A program made the position numbers and the translations under genes. A DNA stretch of 64,000 nucleotides from Batillaria attramentaria (Eukaryota > Mollusca > Gastropoda > Batillariidae): contig JACVVK020000193.1 in NCBI GenBank assembly GCA_018292915.2, positions 892,001 through 956,000 of the forward strand. Direction: 5' to 3'. Of this stretch, positions 11,603-20,903 are shown piece by piece. The notes below the pieces were generated by a model. That model was given only the letters and a program-made list of their open reading frames with translations. It had not been told where the DNA came from and searched no databases. Each line of letters begins with the position of its first letter. Position 1 is the first letter of the stretch.

Positions 11603-11610
<8 letters not shown>
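10985..11610 (+). pseudogene. L2/CR1-like LINE 3' end
   Basis: Plus-strand remnant homologous to the tail of the LINE at 5303-7006. It reads HKVLTGKAPSYLSKLFRPSD, then after a frameshift RLDLFKSSLSYSGTFIWN; compare MHRIVHCKAPPYLTTFFQAS and RLDIFKTSLSFSGSLSWN in that element. The 3' UTR carries (CG)n(GT)n repeats (11432-11496) and ends with CAGTTTCAG followed by a (TCAG)n/(TCTG)n tail at 11585-11612, the same tail type as the minus-strand copy. It has stops and frameshifts and is inactive. Confidence 0.65.
11432..11496. repeat. (CG)n(GT)n alternating purine-pyrimidine repeat
   Basis: A run of CG dinucleotides passes into GT dinucleotides. Long alternating CG/TG tracts are the classical Z-DNA-forming sequence. 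Similar junctions occur near 12427, 13629, 18072 and 39160. Confidence 0.9.
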
Positions 11611-11657
<47 letters not shown>

Positions 11658-11658
11658 A
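11583..11658. repeat. (GTCA)n/(GTCT)n/(CT)n compound repeat
   Basis: Tetranucleotide repeats grading into CT dinucleotides. The left part is the 3' tail of the LINE fragment, and the right part is probably expanded from it. Confidence 0.85.
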
Positions 11659-11752
11659 AAATTACAATTGCATTACAAAAGCATAATATGAGAGCAAGCT
11701 ACTAATAATGTTTTCGTGGAAAATGAAGATTGTAACACTGTGGTCAACTTAC

Positions 11753-12079
11753 AAATGACGTCCATCTGACAGCTGTCCGAGCCTGTGTCTGTTGCCCCTG
11801 ACTGTGTAATACATCTGATGGTGGCGCCGCCAAACAGGGAGCGAGTTGCGGACGTGATAGTCATCGTGCTGACGTCAGCTGACGGGCGGGACAGATCCAT
11901 GATGTCTGGTAGAACAGGAGCACAGTCGGCAGGCAGCGGTTCACACTGTCCGGCGTCTGTTACTGTACTGCCCTTGGTTCTACTCCAGACAACTCTGTCA
12001 TTACTGTTGATACCGGTACATCTGACCACCGTCTCCTTGTTCTCCACAGCCACCAGTGGACAGGATTCCATACTGACGG
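11753..12079 (-). CDS. Exon of IgSF receptor (gene B): first Ig-like domain
   Basis: Proposed internal exon of 327 bp on the minus strand, phase 1 at both ends, as is usual for Ig modules. It follows an acceptor TTTGTACAG and ends before the donor GTAAGT (11747-11752). It encodes MESCPLVAVENKETVVRCTG with the B-strand-like Cys, VVWSR with the core Trp position, two extra cysteines (GQCEPLPADC), ADVSTMTITSATRS (E strand) and GGATIRCITQSG with the F-strand Cys, then DSCQMDVI. Spacing between the two core cysteines suits an Ig fold. Joined to the signal-peptide exon at 50495-50549, the shared codon gives Ala and the frame stays open. Joined to 1407-1540, the shared codon gives Tyr. Extra cysteines suggest additional disulfides. 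It is likely the extracellular N-terminal domain, with an unknown ligand. Confidence 0.6.
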
Positions 12080-12468
12080 CTGTACAAAGTCACACGTGGA
12101 AGTATAACGACAGTTGTAATCTGTAGCGTCACGTGCAAATAGAAACAAAGGGGAACTTCCTGTGATACGAATGGCTTTCGTGTTGGGTTTTTTGTTGGTT
12201 TTTTTTTTTTTTTTTTTTTCGCTGGCCATTTTTTTCTTAGACACGGAAGAAAAAAACATGTTGCACGGAGAGCTCCACAGAAAGCTACAAAAGCATTTTA
12301 AAAACATTTTAACTTAGACACAAGGACAAGGCAAGCTGAACGAAGCGTTGGCCACGTGCGGTTGAACCTATTTAATCTCTAAGTAACCATCGAAATCACT
12401 CACAAAAAGAGTGAAGCTAAAGGGTAGCGCGCGCGCGCGCACACACACACACACACCTAATGTGTATA

Positions 12469-12501
<33 letters not shown>
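12080..12501. other. No gene recognised
   Basis: Intronic to the proposed gene B. Contains a poly(T) tract near 12199-12219, a (GC)n(AC)n tract at 12427-12456 and a (TA)n tract at about 12472-12503. Confidence 0.5.
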
Positions 12502-12507
<6 letters not shown>

Positions 12508-12760
12508 GAAGTAAGTAAAGCTGAGAGCGCTCCCTAGATCTAGGAGATGTGTGCTTTGTATGCCAGTGGACAAGTCCGCCTTGCCCTATATTGGCTACAA
12601 GCCACAGTGGAGGGGGGGGGGGAGGGGGGGGAATCTTCCATCCTACCGCTGAAACGTCTATCAGATCTAAGGATATCTCACCATTCATAGGGCCCCCATT
12701 CCCCTCCCACCGGGAGGAAAATGGTCGGTACAACCAAGGCCACATGAATTGGTGATTTTA
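12502..12760 (+). repeat. Ribozyme-associated repeat, copy 1
   Basis: Direct repeat of about 260 bp, shared with 13063-13313. It begins GGGGAAGTAAGTAAAGCTGA, includes CTAGATCTAGGAGATGTG, a poly(G) run and CCCACCGGGAGGAAAATGG, and ends GAATTGGTGATTTTAGC. Copy 1 continues directly into the hammerhead ribozyme on the opposite strand. Copy 2 is cut just short of it. Confidence 0.85.
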
Positions 12761-12816
12761 GCCGCTCACGACCATGGTTTCGGGTCAATGGGACCCTCAT
12801 CAGGTGAGCATGCGGC
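12761..12816 (-). ncRNA. Hammerhead self-cleaving ribozyme (type I)
   Basis: All core elements of a hammerhead are present on the minus strand. Stem I pairs GCTCAC with GTGAGC and is extended by GCC/GGC across an asymmetric internal loop. Next comes the invariant CTGATGA, then stem II GGGTC-CCATT-GACCC with perfect pairing, the invariant GAAA, a very short stem III built from the palindrome CCATGG, and the GTC cleavage triplet. The scissile bond would lie between 12770 and 12769. A two-base-pair stem III is too weak for a monomer, but the palindrome allows two ribozymes to act as a dimer. That is known for hammerheads in Penelope-like elements and animal retrozymes. It adjoins a ~260-bp repeat, as expected for such an element. 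Whether it is transcribed or active is not shown. Confidence 0.9.
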
Positions 12817-12997
12817 GATACCCACGAGGGCTGCAGCGTCCAACTAGCACTAAAAGGCTGCCCCAGAATAATCTGGTGCGTCTCCAGTACTAGCAGACGT
12901 CGCTACCCTAAAGCTCTGCAAGAGGTTTCAGCGGAAAAAGACTAAATAATTTAGAAGGAGCAACTGCCTAGGTGTAATGTCATGTAATTACATTTAA

Positions 12998-13435
12998 TAT
13001 AGAAAAGGAACAAAGGCGTCGCTAAAGCCGAAAACATGCGCTCAATCAGGTCAATTTGAAAGTAGGGGAAGTAAGTAAAGCTGAGAGCGCTCCCTAGATC
13101 TAGGAGATGTGTGCTTTGTATGCCAGTGGACAAGTCCGCCTTGCCCTATATTGGCTACAAGCCACAGTGGAGGGGGGGGGGGGGGGAATCTACCATCCTA
13201 CCGCTGAAACGTCTAACAGATCTAAGGGTATCTCACCATTCATAGGGCCCCCATTCCCCTCCCACCGGGAGGAAAATGGTCGGTACAACCAAGGCCATAT
13301 GAATTGGTGATTTTAGCATACAAAGCACACATCTCCTAGATCTAGGGAGCGCTCTTAGCTTTACTTACTTCCCCTACTTTCAAATTGACCTGATTGAGCG
13401 CATGTTTTCGGCTTTAGCGACGCCTTTGTTCCTTT

Positions 13436-13437
<2 letters not shown>
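12998..13437. mobile_element. Inverted-repeat element containing ribozyme-repeat copy 2
   Basis: Arms of about 125 bp are inverted copies of each other: 12998-13125 (AGAAAAGGAACAAAGGCGTC ... GTGTGCTTTGTAT) and 13314-13437 (ATACAAAGCACACATCTCC ... GGCGTCGCCTTTG-type end). They enclose the second copy of the 260-bp repeat. The structure can fold into a long hairpin. It could be a foldback rearrangement of a retrozyme or Penelope-like terminal repeat, or an independent small element. No terminal duplication was identified. Confidence 0.65.
13063..13313 (+). repeat. Ribozyme-associated repeat, copy 2
   Basis: Near-identical to 12502-12760 in the same orientation, sharing AGATCTAGGAGATGTGTGCT, the poly(G) run and GGTCGGTACAACCAAGGCCA. 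Homology stops after GATTTTAGC, seven or eight bases before the position that corresponds to the ribozyme cleavage site in copy 1. Confidence 0.85.
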
Positions 13438-13466
<29 letters not shown>

Positions 13467-13559
13467 CCTGTCAGACACTTCCTACACTAAGGGTGTGGCA
13501 ATACACTCAATGACATCACAGTTTGTTAGAAATCGGATTCCGAGTTATTAAGTATTTCC

Positions 13560-13562
13560 TAC

Positions 13563-13597
<35 letters not shown>

Positions 13598-13655
13598 TGT
13601 GTGTGTTTGTGTGTGTGTGTTTGTGTGAGCGCGCGCGCGCGCGCGCGTGCGCGCA
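13560..13655. repeat. (GT)n(CG)n compound repeat
   Basis: GT dinucleotides with TTTG interruptions run into a (GC)n block at about 13629-13654, another alternating purine-pyrimidine tract. Confidence 0.9.
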
Positions 13656-13834
13656 CTTGGCAAAAATTTTATAAGCAAATAAAAGCGACATAAAAGGGAC
13701 AGAAACCACTTATAAAATTACATACTCTAAGCTCTAGCGAAAATTAAACAGTCAGAAACAGAAAAAGAAATGACATTACGCACTAACAAGGAAATATACC
13801 CCAGAATGACAAAACTGAAAGATCGACAGGCAGG

Positions 13835-14120
13835 ATCATGAAACCCAAAGTGATCTTGTCTGCTTTTTTCCATTTAAAATATGCTTTAGATAGGTAAGTT
13901 TTTAGACTGCTTTTGAATAAACTTTCTGATTTTATTGATATTAAAGATAATGGCAGCATGTTCCAAATTTTGGGGGCGAAATGAAAGAAGAACGTCTACC
14001 ATAGTTAAGCATTTTATATCGAGGTACAGACATTTGAATTTTCAGAACGAAGACGGTGGATGGTGCATACGACACAAGTAAATCACTTGAACAAAACGAA
14101 TGAAGTAAATTTGTAACTGT
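13835..14120 (-). pseudogene. LINE reverse-transcriptase C-terminal fragment
   Basis: Minus-strand remnant of the extreme C-terminus of a non-LTR retrotransposon polyprotein. One frame gives SVPRYKMLNYGRRS. After a one-base shift the next gives FAPKIWNMLPLSLISIKS and SLFKSSLKTYLSKAYF. The pattern (VPR...YG.RSF..AAPK.WN.LP......F K..LKT.LF) is the usual end of CR1/L2/I-type RT proteins. The upstream part is not recognisable, so the copy is severely 5'-truncated and frameshifted. Confidence 0.65.
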
Positions 14121-14474
14121 TTCTTCTGATATAATCTGTATTTACCATGGTGCCATCTGAAGATTAGTGCAGTTTAAGGAAAAGTCAGTTGACACAGGTT
14201 TACCTTTTAGTTTAGGGTATAGCGTAATGCCATCAAAAATTCTGATACTAAATATTACTATGTCCAGTGAAATTATTTGTGATTCTGTGACCTTGGATAT
14301 GGCTATTTCAGTGGTGCTATGTTTTTGCTTGTGACAGATAGTCACTCCATACTGCAGAGAACACATATACAATCGTAACAGCTAGCACTAGGTATTCTGA
14401 GAGATCTAAATAAAATCTCAAGACTGCTCACAATAGTCTTGGACAGATCTATCTTATATACAGTCTTAGGGTAC
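14121..14474. other. No gene recognised
   Basis: A minus-strand open frame (14142-14372) could be a degraded extension of the LINE fragment to its left, but no conserved RT motif is visible in it. Confidence 0.3.
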
Positions 14475-15122
14475 TACAGCCGCACTCGCCTAAACGAAAC
14501 ACGCTTATGCAAAAAAAAAAAAAAAAAAACCTCGGATAACAGAAACCAAAACCAATTCCCCGTCAGACCCACCCCCCCCCCCCCTCTTTGTAAGACTATT
14601 TCTAATTCGGATAAGCCAAACTCTGTCAAGAAATAGCTAGCTCAAACACGGATATCTCAAACGTGATTTTGACAGATAAGCCGAATTCTAAACACTCTTG
14701 GAGAGACTTTAAAAAAAAAAAAAAAAAAAACTTTTTCTTAAAAAACAAGTCGGGAAGATAACTTATGAACATATTTCGTCACGGCTATAATTATCCTAAC
14801 GGAAACGAACACGTCACCTGTTTTTCAGTATGTGGGAAACTGATGACGCGTGCCACATGTTTTGCAGGCGCCATTGTTTGGACAGAACGAGTGGTAGATC
14901 TAAGTTTGCGTGCGAGAATCAGGTGGTGGGTTCAGGGTTAGAGATGGGATGACCGAGGGAGGGGGACAGGGGAGGGGCAGGTCGAAAGGTAACCTTGGGA
15001 GATTTGCGATGGGCGTGGTTTATGAGCTAGTCAAAAGGATGTGAGCTCGGGCTTAGATTTGTGCGTGCACGATTGTTTCTTTTGGCGTGTGTAGGGGAGG
15101 GAGTGTGTAACATGCAGTCTCC

Positions 15123-15179
<57 letters not shown>

Positions 15180-15273
15180 CACCATTCAGTTTTATAGTGT
15201 TTTTTTTTATATAATAAAGCCCCACTGAAGAAAGCACTTATAACTTGTCACTGTTTTGATCTTATTCATTTAA

Positions 15274-15353
<80 letters not shown>

Positions 15354-15745
15354 TTGTGTTACTAGTCTCAGGAATCAATAAGTTCGACCCGTGTCTCTGT
15401 CAGACCGTTGCCATTATACACATTTGCATATACATATAGTATACATTTGCCTATAGAAAAGCAGCATACACGTCTACAAACTTTCGCAAAATTATCAATT
15501 CGATGTTTCAGTTGCAAAGGGAAGCAAAGATATTCTCCTTAAAAAAAAAAAAAAAAAAAAAAACTTTTTACCAACATTCCAAGTGATTTTACAACTTATC
15601 CTGAAAAAAAACTCGGTTAAACCGAACTGCAGGGTGATTTCTCGGGAAAGGTTTGGCTTATCCGAACTCGGATATGCAAAAACTCGGATAAGCGAAACGA
15701 TTTTCCATTCCCCGGGCGAGTTCGGCTTAAGCGTGTTTGACTGTA
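14475..15745. mobile_element. pogo/Tigger-like non-autonomous DNA transposon (tentative)
   Basis: The right end reads CTCGGATAAGCGAAAC ... GAGTTCGGCTTAAGCGTG then TTTGACTGTA. Reversed this is TACAGTCAAACACGCTTAAG, matching the known pogo/Tigger terminal style (CAGTCAAACC...GGATAA) with a TA target. The left end begins TACAGCCGCACTCGCC and has AAACGAAACACGCTTATGC and CTCGGATAAC. Interior segments repeat the CGGATAAGCCGAA theme (14600-14690). The middle holds poly(A) tracts, a (GT)n tract (15124-15178) and (CA)n(GA)n (15275-15347). There is no transposase frame, so it is non-autonomous. The left boundary is uncertain. Confidence 0.45.
15124..15178. repeat. (GT)n microsatellite
   Basis: Perfect GT repeats inside the pogo-like element. 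A second compound tract (CA)n(GA)n lies at 15275-15347. Confidence 0.95.
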
Positions 15746-16879
15746 TTATAACCAGCAAACCAACCAACAAGTGAGAAGAGGAGCACTTATAGTGGAGCGA
15801 TGAATTTTATTTCTTATTTCTTATGAAGATGGAGATGAGAATGAAAATGAGTATGAAAGATGATTTGAAGTGTGTATCAGTGTACGTGTATGTTGGTTAG
15901 TGTCGGTCATCCGGCACAACATACTTCCAGAGACACTTACATATGCACCACATCTCACACTCCCAGGCGCAACACACTTCTTCATGCACAACGTACTTAC
16001 AGACATCAACCTCAGAATCAAATGTGCACTAATACACCGCATAATGGACCTACAATCATACCACAACAATCAAGGCTACTCCGTCCTGAACACAACAACA
16101 CTGCTTACAGACAACATAATGGACAGATTAAAACACATGATCACACAGGAACAGACACCACACATGACAATACTTGACGCATGCACCAACAACACACCTC
16201 TACCACCACGCTTACGCATGCCCACACCTACACATACACCTGCATCCACACTGACCTGAACCTGTGCACACACAATTCACATCTACATCTGCACCACCCC
16301 CATCCACATATACACTTACACTGCCCTCACACTCATCCACATCTGCACCACTTTCAACCAAACCAGCAACCTCATCCACACATACACCTTGAACCACCCT
16401 CATCAAGTCGACCTACACCACCATCTTCCACATCCGCATCCAAACCACCCTCATTCACACATACGCACACACAATTCACATCCACATCTGCACCCACACC
16501 ATCCTTATCACACCTCAAATACCCTGCACAAAATCCACGACACCCATACTCAACACCCACATACGCCACACCAAACAGATCACACAGACCACTCTTACCT
16601 CCACCACAATGCAGAAAAACGTTACTTCCAAACCCAGCCACACACTGACCCATACAGACGCCCATGCACACCACTTCTACAGACACCTAACAAACCAACA
16701 CACACTCACACTGATAAACACTAACCAACACACACGTACACTGATACACACTTCAAATCCTCGTTCATACTCATTTTCATTCTCATCTCCATCTTCATAA
16801 GAAATAAGAAATAAATTCATCGCACCACTATAAGTATTCCTCTTCTCACTATGTTGTTCGTTGGTTTGTTGGTTATAAT
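15745..16879. mobile_element. Inverted-repeat element with AC-rich interior
   Basis: Arms of about 155 bp are inverted copies: left 15745-15902 (ATTATAACCAGCAAACCAAC ... TGTTGGTTAGTG) and right 16719-16879 (CACTAACCAACACACACGTA ... GGTTATAAT). The ~820-bp interior is almost free of G on the plus strand and dominated by A and C. The best open frame (15870-16259) encodes GATHFFMHNVLTDIN and QGYSVLNTTTLLTD before turning into Pro/Thr/His low complexity. It matches no family I know. The left arm abuts the end of the pogo-like element, so one probably landed in or next to the other. It may be a non-autonomous cut-and-paste element. Confidence 0.65.
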
Positions 16880-17013
16880 GCTTTTGTTATTCCTTTTCTT
16901 TCCATAAACAAATAGCAGACGATTACCGAAAACAACACGCGGGAAAGAGGAAACGGTGTTCGGACATGCGCACAGCACGAAATTCCTAGGGATGCTCGGG
17001 AATTCCACACACA

Positions 17014-17184
17014 GGGGAGCCGGGGTGGCCGAACGGTAGAGCGTTGAACTTCTAATGCTTCGGTCGTGAGTTCGTATCCCGGCTGGGGCCAGATATTTGT
17101 GTTGGCTTTTTCATCGTTGACCCGTCTTTGGTATCACCCGTATGTGGTAGAAAAGGACGTTAAACCCCCAAACCCCCAACCACC
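17014..17184 (+). mobile_element. tRNA-derived SINE family 2
   Basis: Complete plus-strand copy: tRNA-like GGGGAGCCGGGGTGGCCGAA, A-box region, B-box region GAGTTCGTATCCC, GCCAGATATTTGTG, then GGTAGAAAAGGACGTTAAAC and a CCCCAAA-rich tail. The other copies are at 7421, 8995, 37995 and 38970. Confidence 0.8.
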
Positions 17185-18070
17185 CTGTTGTCTAGTCAGT
17201 GCTACCCATGCGTGTATGCATCTAACTTACTTTGCATTTATAATTTTTCCGACCACCAACCAGCGAAGCTCGGACAAGGGAGATACGAAGTGAGGGGCGG
17301 TTCGGAGTTTAGTTGTACATTCGCTTTCGTTTTACTAATCAACATTTTAGTGACGGAGACTATTTGATAGCTAACGAGTGTCATCGTATCGAAGGTTAAA
17401 GAATTTGTCAAAGCTGGGGTTGCAAAGACAGTCTTGTACGTTCTGTTTTCAACGACTGGATGATGCAAGTCCGGGCTGTCTTAACTACGGTGCATCAAAA
17501 ACTCATTGACGCCTTAACAACTAGAAATGGTCGGCAGTTTTCCTGGAAAAAGCGGGGGATGTCTATTTGTAGTTTCAGTTTCTGGATAGCGAATGTTCAT
17601 TATGTGTTTACAATCATAACAGCACTATTTTCGGCAACTAAACTCGAGAACCTGGGACTGGGGAGAGGACTACTCGGCTATCAAGGGCTAGTAGATGCTG
17701 ATCTTTAATCCCAGGGGCTGGGACTACGAGGCGAAGCTGATAGACTCTATGAAAGATACGGGTTACTTGACGAGGCCAGTAGGCCTAGATCCTGACTTTC
17801 ATGAAGTGTTCCTTTTACTTTTATATATCTACGCGGTAGCCTGTTGCGCTCGAAGGAAATAAGCGTGCGCCAGTTGCACTCTTGCTAAAGAGTATAATTT
17901 TATTGTTTTCTACATTTGCAGTACAAGGTCGGGGGAGTCAAGTTTTCAAGTGAAGTTTATTGACCCAACCCGAGATCAAAACATATATACAAAAATATGC
18001 ACTGGCTGCATCTATACTCACATACGTAGACTAGCGCATACATGCACACATACAGACACACCAATGTCCA
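17185..18070. other. No gene recognised
   Basis: Short frames without domain signatures. A sequence near 17945-17975 (AAGTTTATTGAC, i.e. GTCAATAAACTT on the minus strand) resembles a LINE 3' end but is too short to call. Confidence 0.35.
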
Positions 18071-18071
18071 C

Positions 18072-18092
18072 ACGCGCGCGCGCGCGCGCACA

Positions 18093-18130
<38 letters not shown>
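18072..18130. repeat. (CG)n(CA)n compound repeat
   Basis: CG dinucleotides followed by a CA tract. Alternating purine-pyrimidine. Confidence 0.9.
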
Positions 18131-18132
<2 letters not shown>

Positions 18133-18364
18133 ATTATGTATAATAATATATACACATTCACACCCTATAAACGTATGCACACTCGCACAAATATTTACTA
18201 GTTAGCAGTACCTACACATATCATTAAATATGTGTGCCCACGGTCGGTTGCTATGGCCAGCCAACTTGATTGTTTTCATAACACATTTCATGAAATGTAC
18301 AGGTTTTTGCAGTGCATCAGTGTCATCCGTTAAATTTAGCCCGTTTCCACGACTATTTGTTATT

Positions 18365-18455
18365 GTGTCCGAGCCTGTATCTCCGAAAATTCTCAACCGA
18401 ATGACTTAAAATGTGGGTTGCCCCAATTTATCAAGACTTAATTTGGGAGTTCCCT
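18365..18455 (+). repeat. Dispersed repeat shared with 54912-55045
   Basis: Shared blocks are CTCCGAAAAT, CTCAACCGAATG, TTTGGG-type sequence and TTTGGGAGTT. The other copy follows directly after a (GT)n microsatellite. No coding potential; function unknown. Confidence 0.6.
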
Positions 18456-18458
18456 TAC

Positions 18459-18578
18459 AGTCCGCGTCCACTTCGCAGGCGTTTGTACAGTCAGGGTGCT
18501 CCGGCATAGGACAGCGAAACGCAGGGCAAGATCCGGGCTCTAGGATTGAACACTGCTCAAGCGAACAGGTCGGACGCA
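18459..18578 (-). CDS. Candidate Cys-rich exon, phase 1-1 (weak)
   Basis: A minus-strand segment of 120 bp is bounded by CTCAG (acceptor) and GTAAGG (donor) and is phase 1 at both ends. It lies between the signal-peptide exon and the first Ig exon of gene B and could be inserted there without breaking the frame. It encodes RPTCSLEQCSILEPGSC, PAFRCPMPEHPDCTNAC and EVDADC, seven cysteines in 39 residues. This resembles small disulfide-rich extracellular modules such as WAP-like domains, but the full signature is absent. The tract before the acceptor is poor in pyrimidines, which argues against real use. I keep it as a hypothesis only. Confidence 0.25.
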
Positions 18579-18784
18579 CTGAGGCTGACCTCCGCAATTT
18601 TTTCAACTTTTTTGGTTGCAAATCAAGTTCCTAATTACCAAAAACCAATGCTTTGGTCTGCTATCTGAAGTGCGGGACTCTGCTTGTCCGCCGACAGGAG
18701 AATGTGGCGGTACTAGCGAAAATCTACGATCGAGAAGGCAGTTCGCCATGAAGGATCGAGGTCGGTCACGATACAACACACGAC

Positions 18785-19756
18785 ATGTCCGAGTCGGGAG
18801 CAGTCAAGCGGAAAGCCGCCGAACGGTCTACGGACACTATCCAGGACCTATCTTCGAGCTGTGAGATCCCAAGAGAAAAAAAAGCCGAACTCTTAAAGAA
18901 GGCGAGGCGGAGCAAAGCTAAAAAGAATAAACGGGATCCAGTCACTGGTCCTGCGTCTATCAAGGCACATTTTCCCGCTACAAAGGACACTATGGCTGTG
19001 TCGTCTGCTACAGCGACTGACTCTGTGACCGACATTCGGAGTGAGGCTGAGGGCAGATGCGACTCCGTGCCAGTGTCGAATGCAGATCTTCTCAAAAAAC
19101 TGTGTGAGATGTCTGAGAAGCTGACCAAAGTAAACGTAGCGGTAGAAGAGCTAAGAAGTGAGACCTTCGAGGTGAGGCAGGAGAATAGTGTGCTGATAAA
19201 GGACCTAGAGCACTCTAAGGAAAAACTACGAAAGGCAGAGGAAAAGGTGGAGGAAGCCAAAACTCTAGCCGCCATTGCTGAACGGCGGGTGAACGACCTA
19301 GAGCAGTACGGTCGTCGCAACAACGTGAGGATACTAGGAATAACAGAATCTCACGGAGAAGACTGTGAGAAGAAAGTGCTGGACATCTTTCGCAACAAAC
19401 TTCGTCTGCAGAGTATTGGGAATACAGATATTGAGGCAGCGCACCGCGTGGGCCAGCGACCGCAGAGCCACCGCGAACAACAGCAACAACGGAAACCGCG
19501 CCCCATCATTGTACGCTTTGTTAACAGAAAGGCGGCAGATACAGTGCTTCATAACAGGCGTATGTTAAAAAGCACACCTTTTGTGATCACGGAGGACTTA
19601 ACACGTGCAAACTTCGCTCTCCTGAGCTACTGCTGGGACCATCCTGACGTGGACGACGCTTGGTCCAAACGAGGCAACATCTTTGTCAAGAGAGGCACCA
19701 TGTACCAGGATCAGGAAGATCGAATCCAGGTCAGATCTCCCGGACCGTCCCCTTGA
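18785..19756 (+). CDS. LINE ORF1 protein, L1 type (coiled coil + RRM)
   Basis: 323-residue open frame, uninterrupted. ORF1 proteins of L1-type elements bind the element RNA, trimerise and act as chaperones in the retrotransposition particle. The N-terminus is basic and low complexity (residues 1-90). About residues 100-180 form a heptad-rich coiled coil (LLKKLCEMSEKLTKV, EELRSETFEVRQENSVL). EQYGRRNNVRILGI starts the RRM-like domain and leads to DIEAAHRVGQ, RPIIVRFVNRKAAD and VL. The C-terminal domain follows with TPFVITEDLTRAN and DAWSKRGNIFVKRG. The order and the RRNN..I.G / AHRVG / FVITEDLT motifs are diagnostic. It is intact although its ORF2 is not, so it could still be translated. Confidence 0.85.
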   Translation: MSESGAVKRKAAERSTDTIQDLSSSCEIPREKKAELLKKARRSKAKKNKRDPVTGPASIKAHFPATKDTMAVSSATATDSVTDIRSEAEGRCDSVPVSNADLLKKLCEMSEKLTKVNVAVEELRSETFEVRQENSVLIKDLEHSKEKLRKAEEKVEEAKTLAAIAERRVNDLEQYGRRNNVRILGITESHGEDCEKKVLDIFRNKLRLQSIGNTDIEAAHRVGQRPQSHREQQQQRKPRPIIVRFVNRKAADTVLHNRRMLKSTPFVITEDLTRANFALLSYCWDHPDVDDAWSKRGNIFVKRGTMYQDQEDRIQVRSPGPSP

Positions 19757-20903
19757 CTCCTCCACGCCACACATGCAACGACGCAGACGACAACGTGATC
19801 GTCAATCCGGCCAGGACCCCCACGCGGACAACAACAACAACATCGACCCAAAGTCTGCTACGGTTACTACGGCCGACCAAAACAACACCCATACCAGTAT
19901 GTCTGATGAGGAAACTCAAGTGAAACATGTGTAGAAATGAAGGTGGGTGTCTCCGGCTTCTCTTGTACTGTCTTCACTCATGCACAAGTAGTATCTAGTA
20001 AATCTTCCTTTGTGGGCTTTTGCCCCCACCTCTCGTTACTTTAACTAAGTGTGGTGTATTGATCTACTTTTTGCTGGGCGTGACAGACCGGGGAGGGCGC
20101 AGCGCTAGTCTTGCCTGCATAGAGAATAACTTGTAGTGTGTGTCACACTTTTCCCGAAACTTCTCGTTGCTCATTTCACACTTTCCTATACTAAGTGCTT
20201 GAGTGTGGCAGACGACGGAAGACAGAGACGTACACCAGTAGGCCTAGTATGTCGTTACTAGGGACGCTAACATGCGATTGGGTGATTCCGGCAGCAACAA
20301 GGGAAAGAACTCTGCTACTGAATCATGGCGGCGGCAGTTGCAAACACGCATGTGGTTCTCAGGAACTCTTAACCCTGTTCGTGCATGGCCTACTGTCGAC
20401 CAGAACTTAAAAACAAGCAATACACTACGAGTTAGTGAACTTAGTGTCTGACTGCGGTGGAGTATGTGCGCACCCGCCAACAAACCGGTGCACGGACTTC
20501 GATGGATATCCCCTTCTGTTTACGCGACTGTCTTCAGTGTTGGAGAGACACGTCAGGTTAGAGAAAGCTAACGTTATCGCTCATCTGCGTAACTTAACTG
20601 AAAATGTAATAACCAAATAAGTATTACTAGCTCGGACATATATATTTATCTTTCTCTGCTCCACACGGCTGGACATAGCAGAGCGGTGGTTCACATGAAA
20701 TTCATGTGCTTGCGGTATGGATGTGTGTATGACTGTATTATGTTTTTCTTCCTCGTTGTGTTTTTCTTTTGTTTGTCTGTCTGCCTTTTTCTTCAATACC
20801 AGAACAGAGACGGTGCAGCAAGGTATACTCTTGAAATGTTGTTCAGGCGAAAAGTATCTTCACTGAGGGGCAATGTTGGTGCACTAGTATACACTGTCTT
20901 CTC

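Noticed and set aside
16181..16724. His/Thr/Pro-rich proteins on the plus strand
   Set aside because: All three frames are open because the sequence is AC-rich and lacks stop codons. No frame is favoured.
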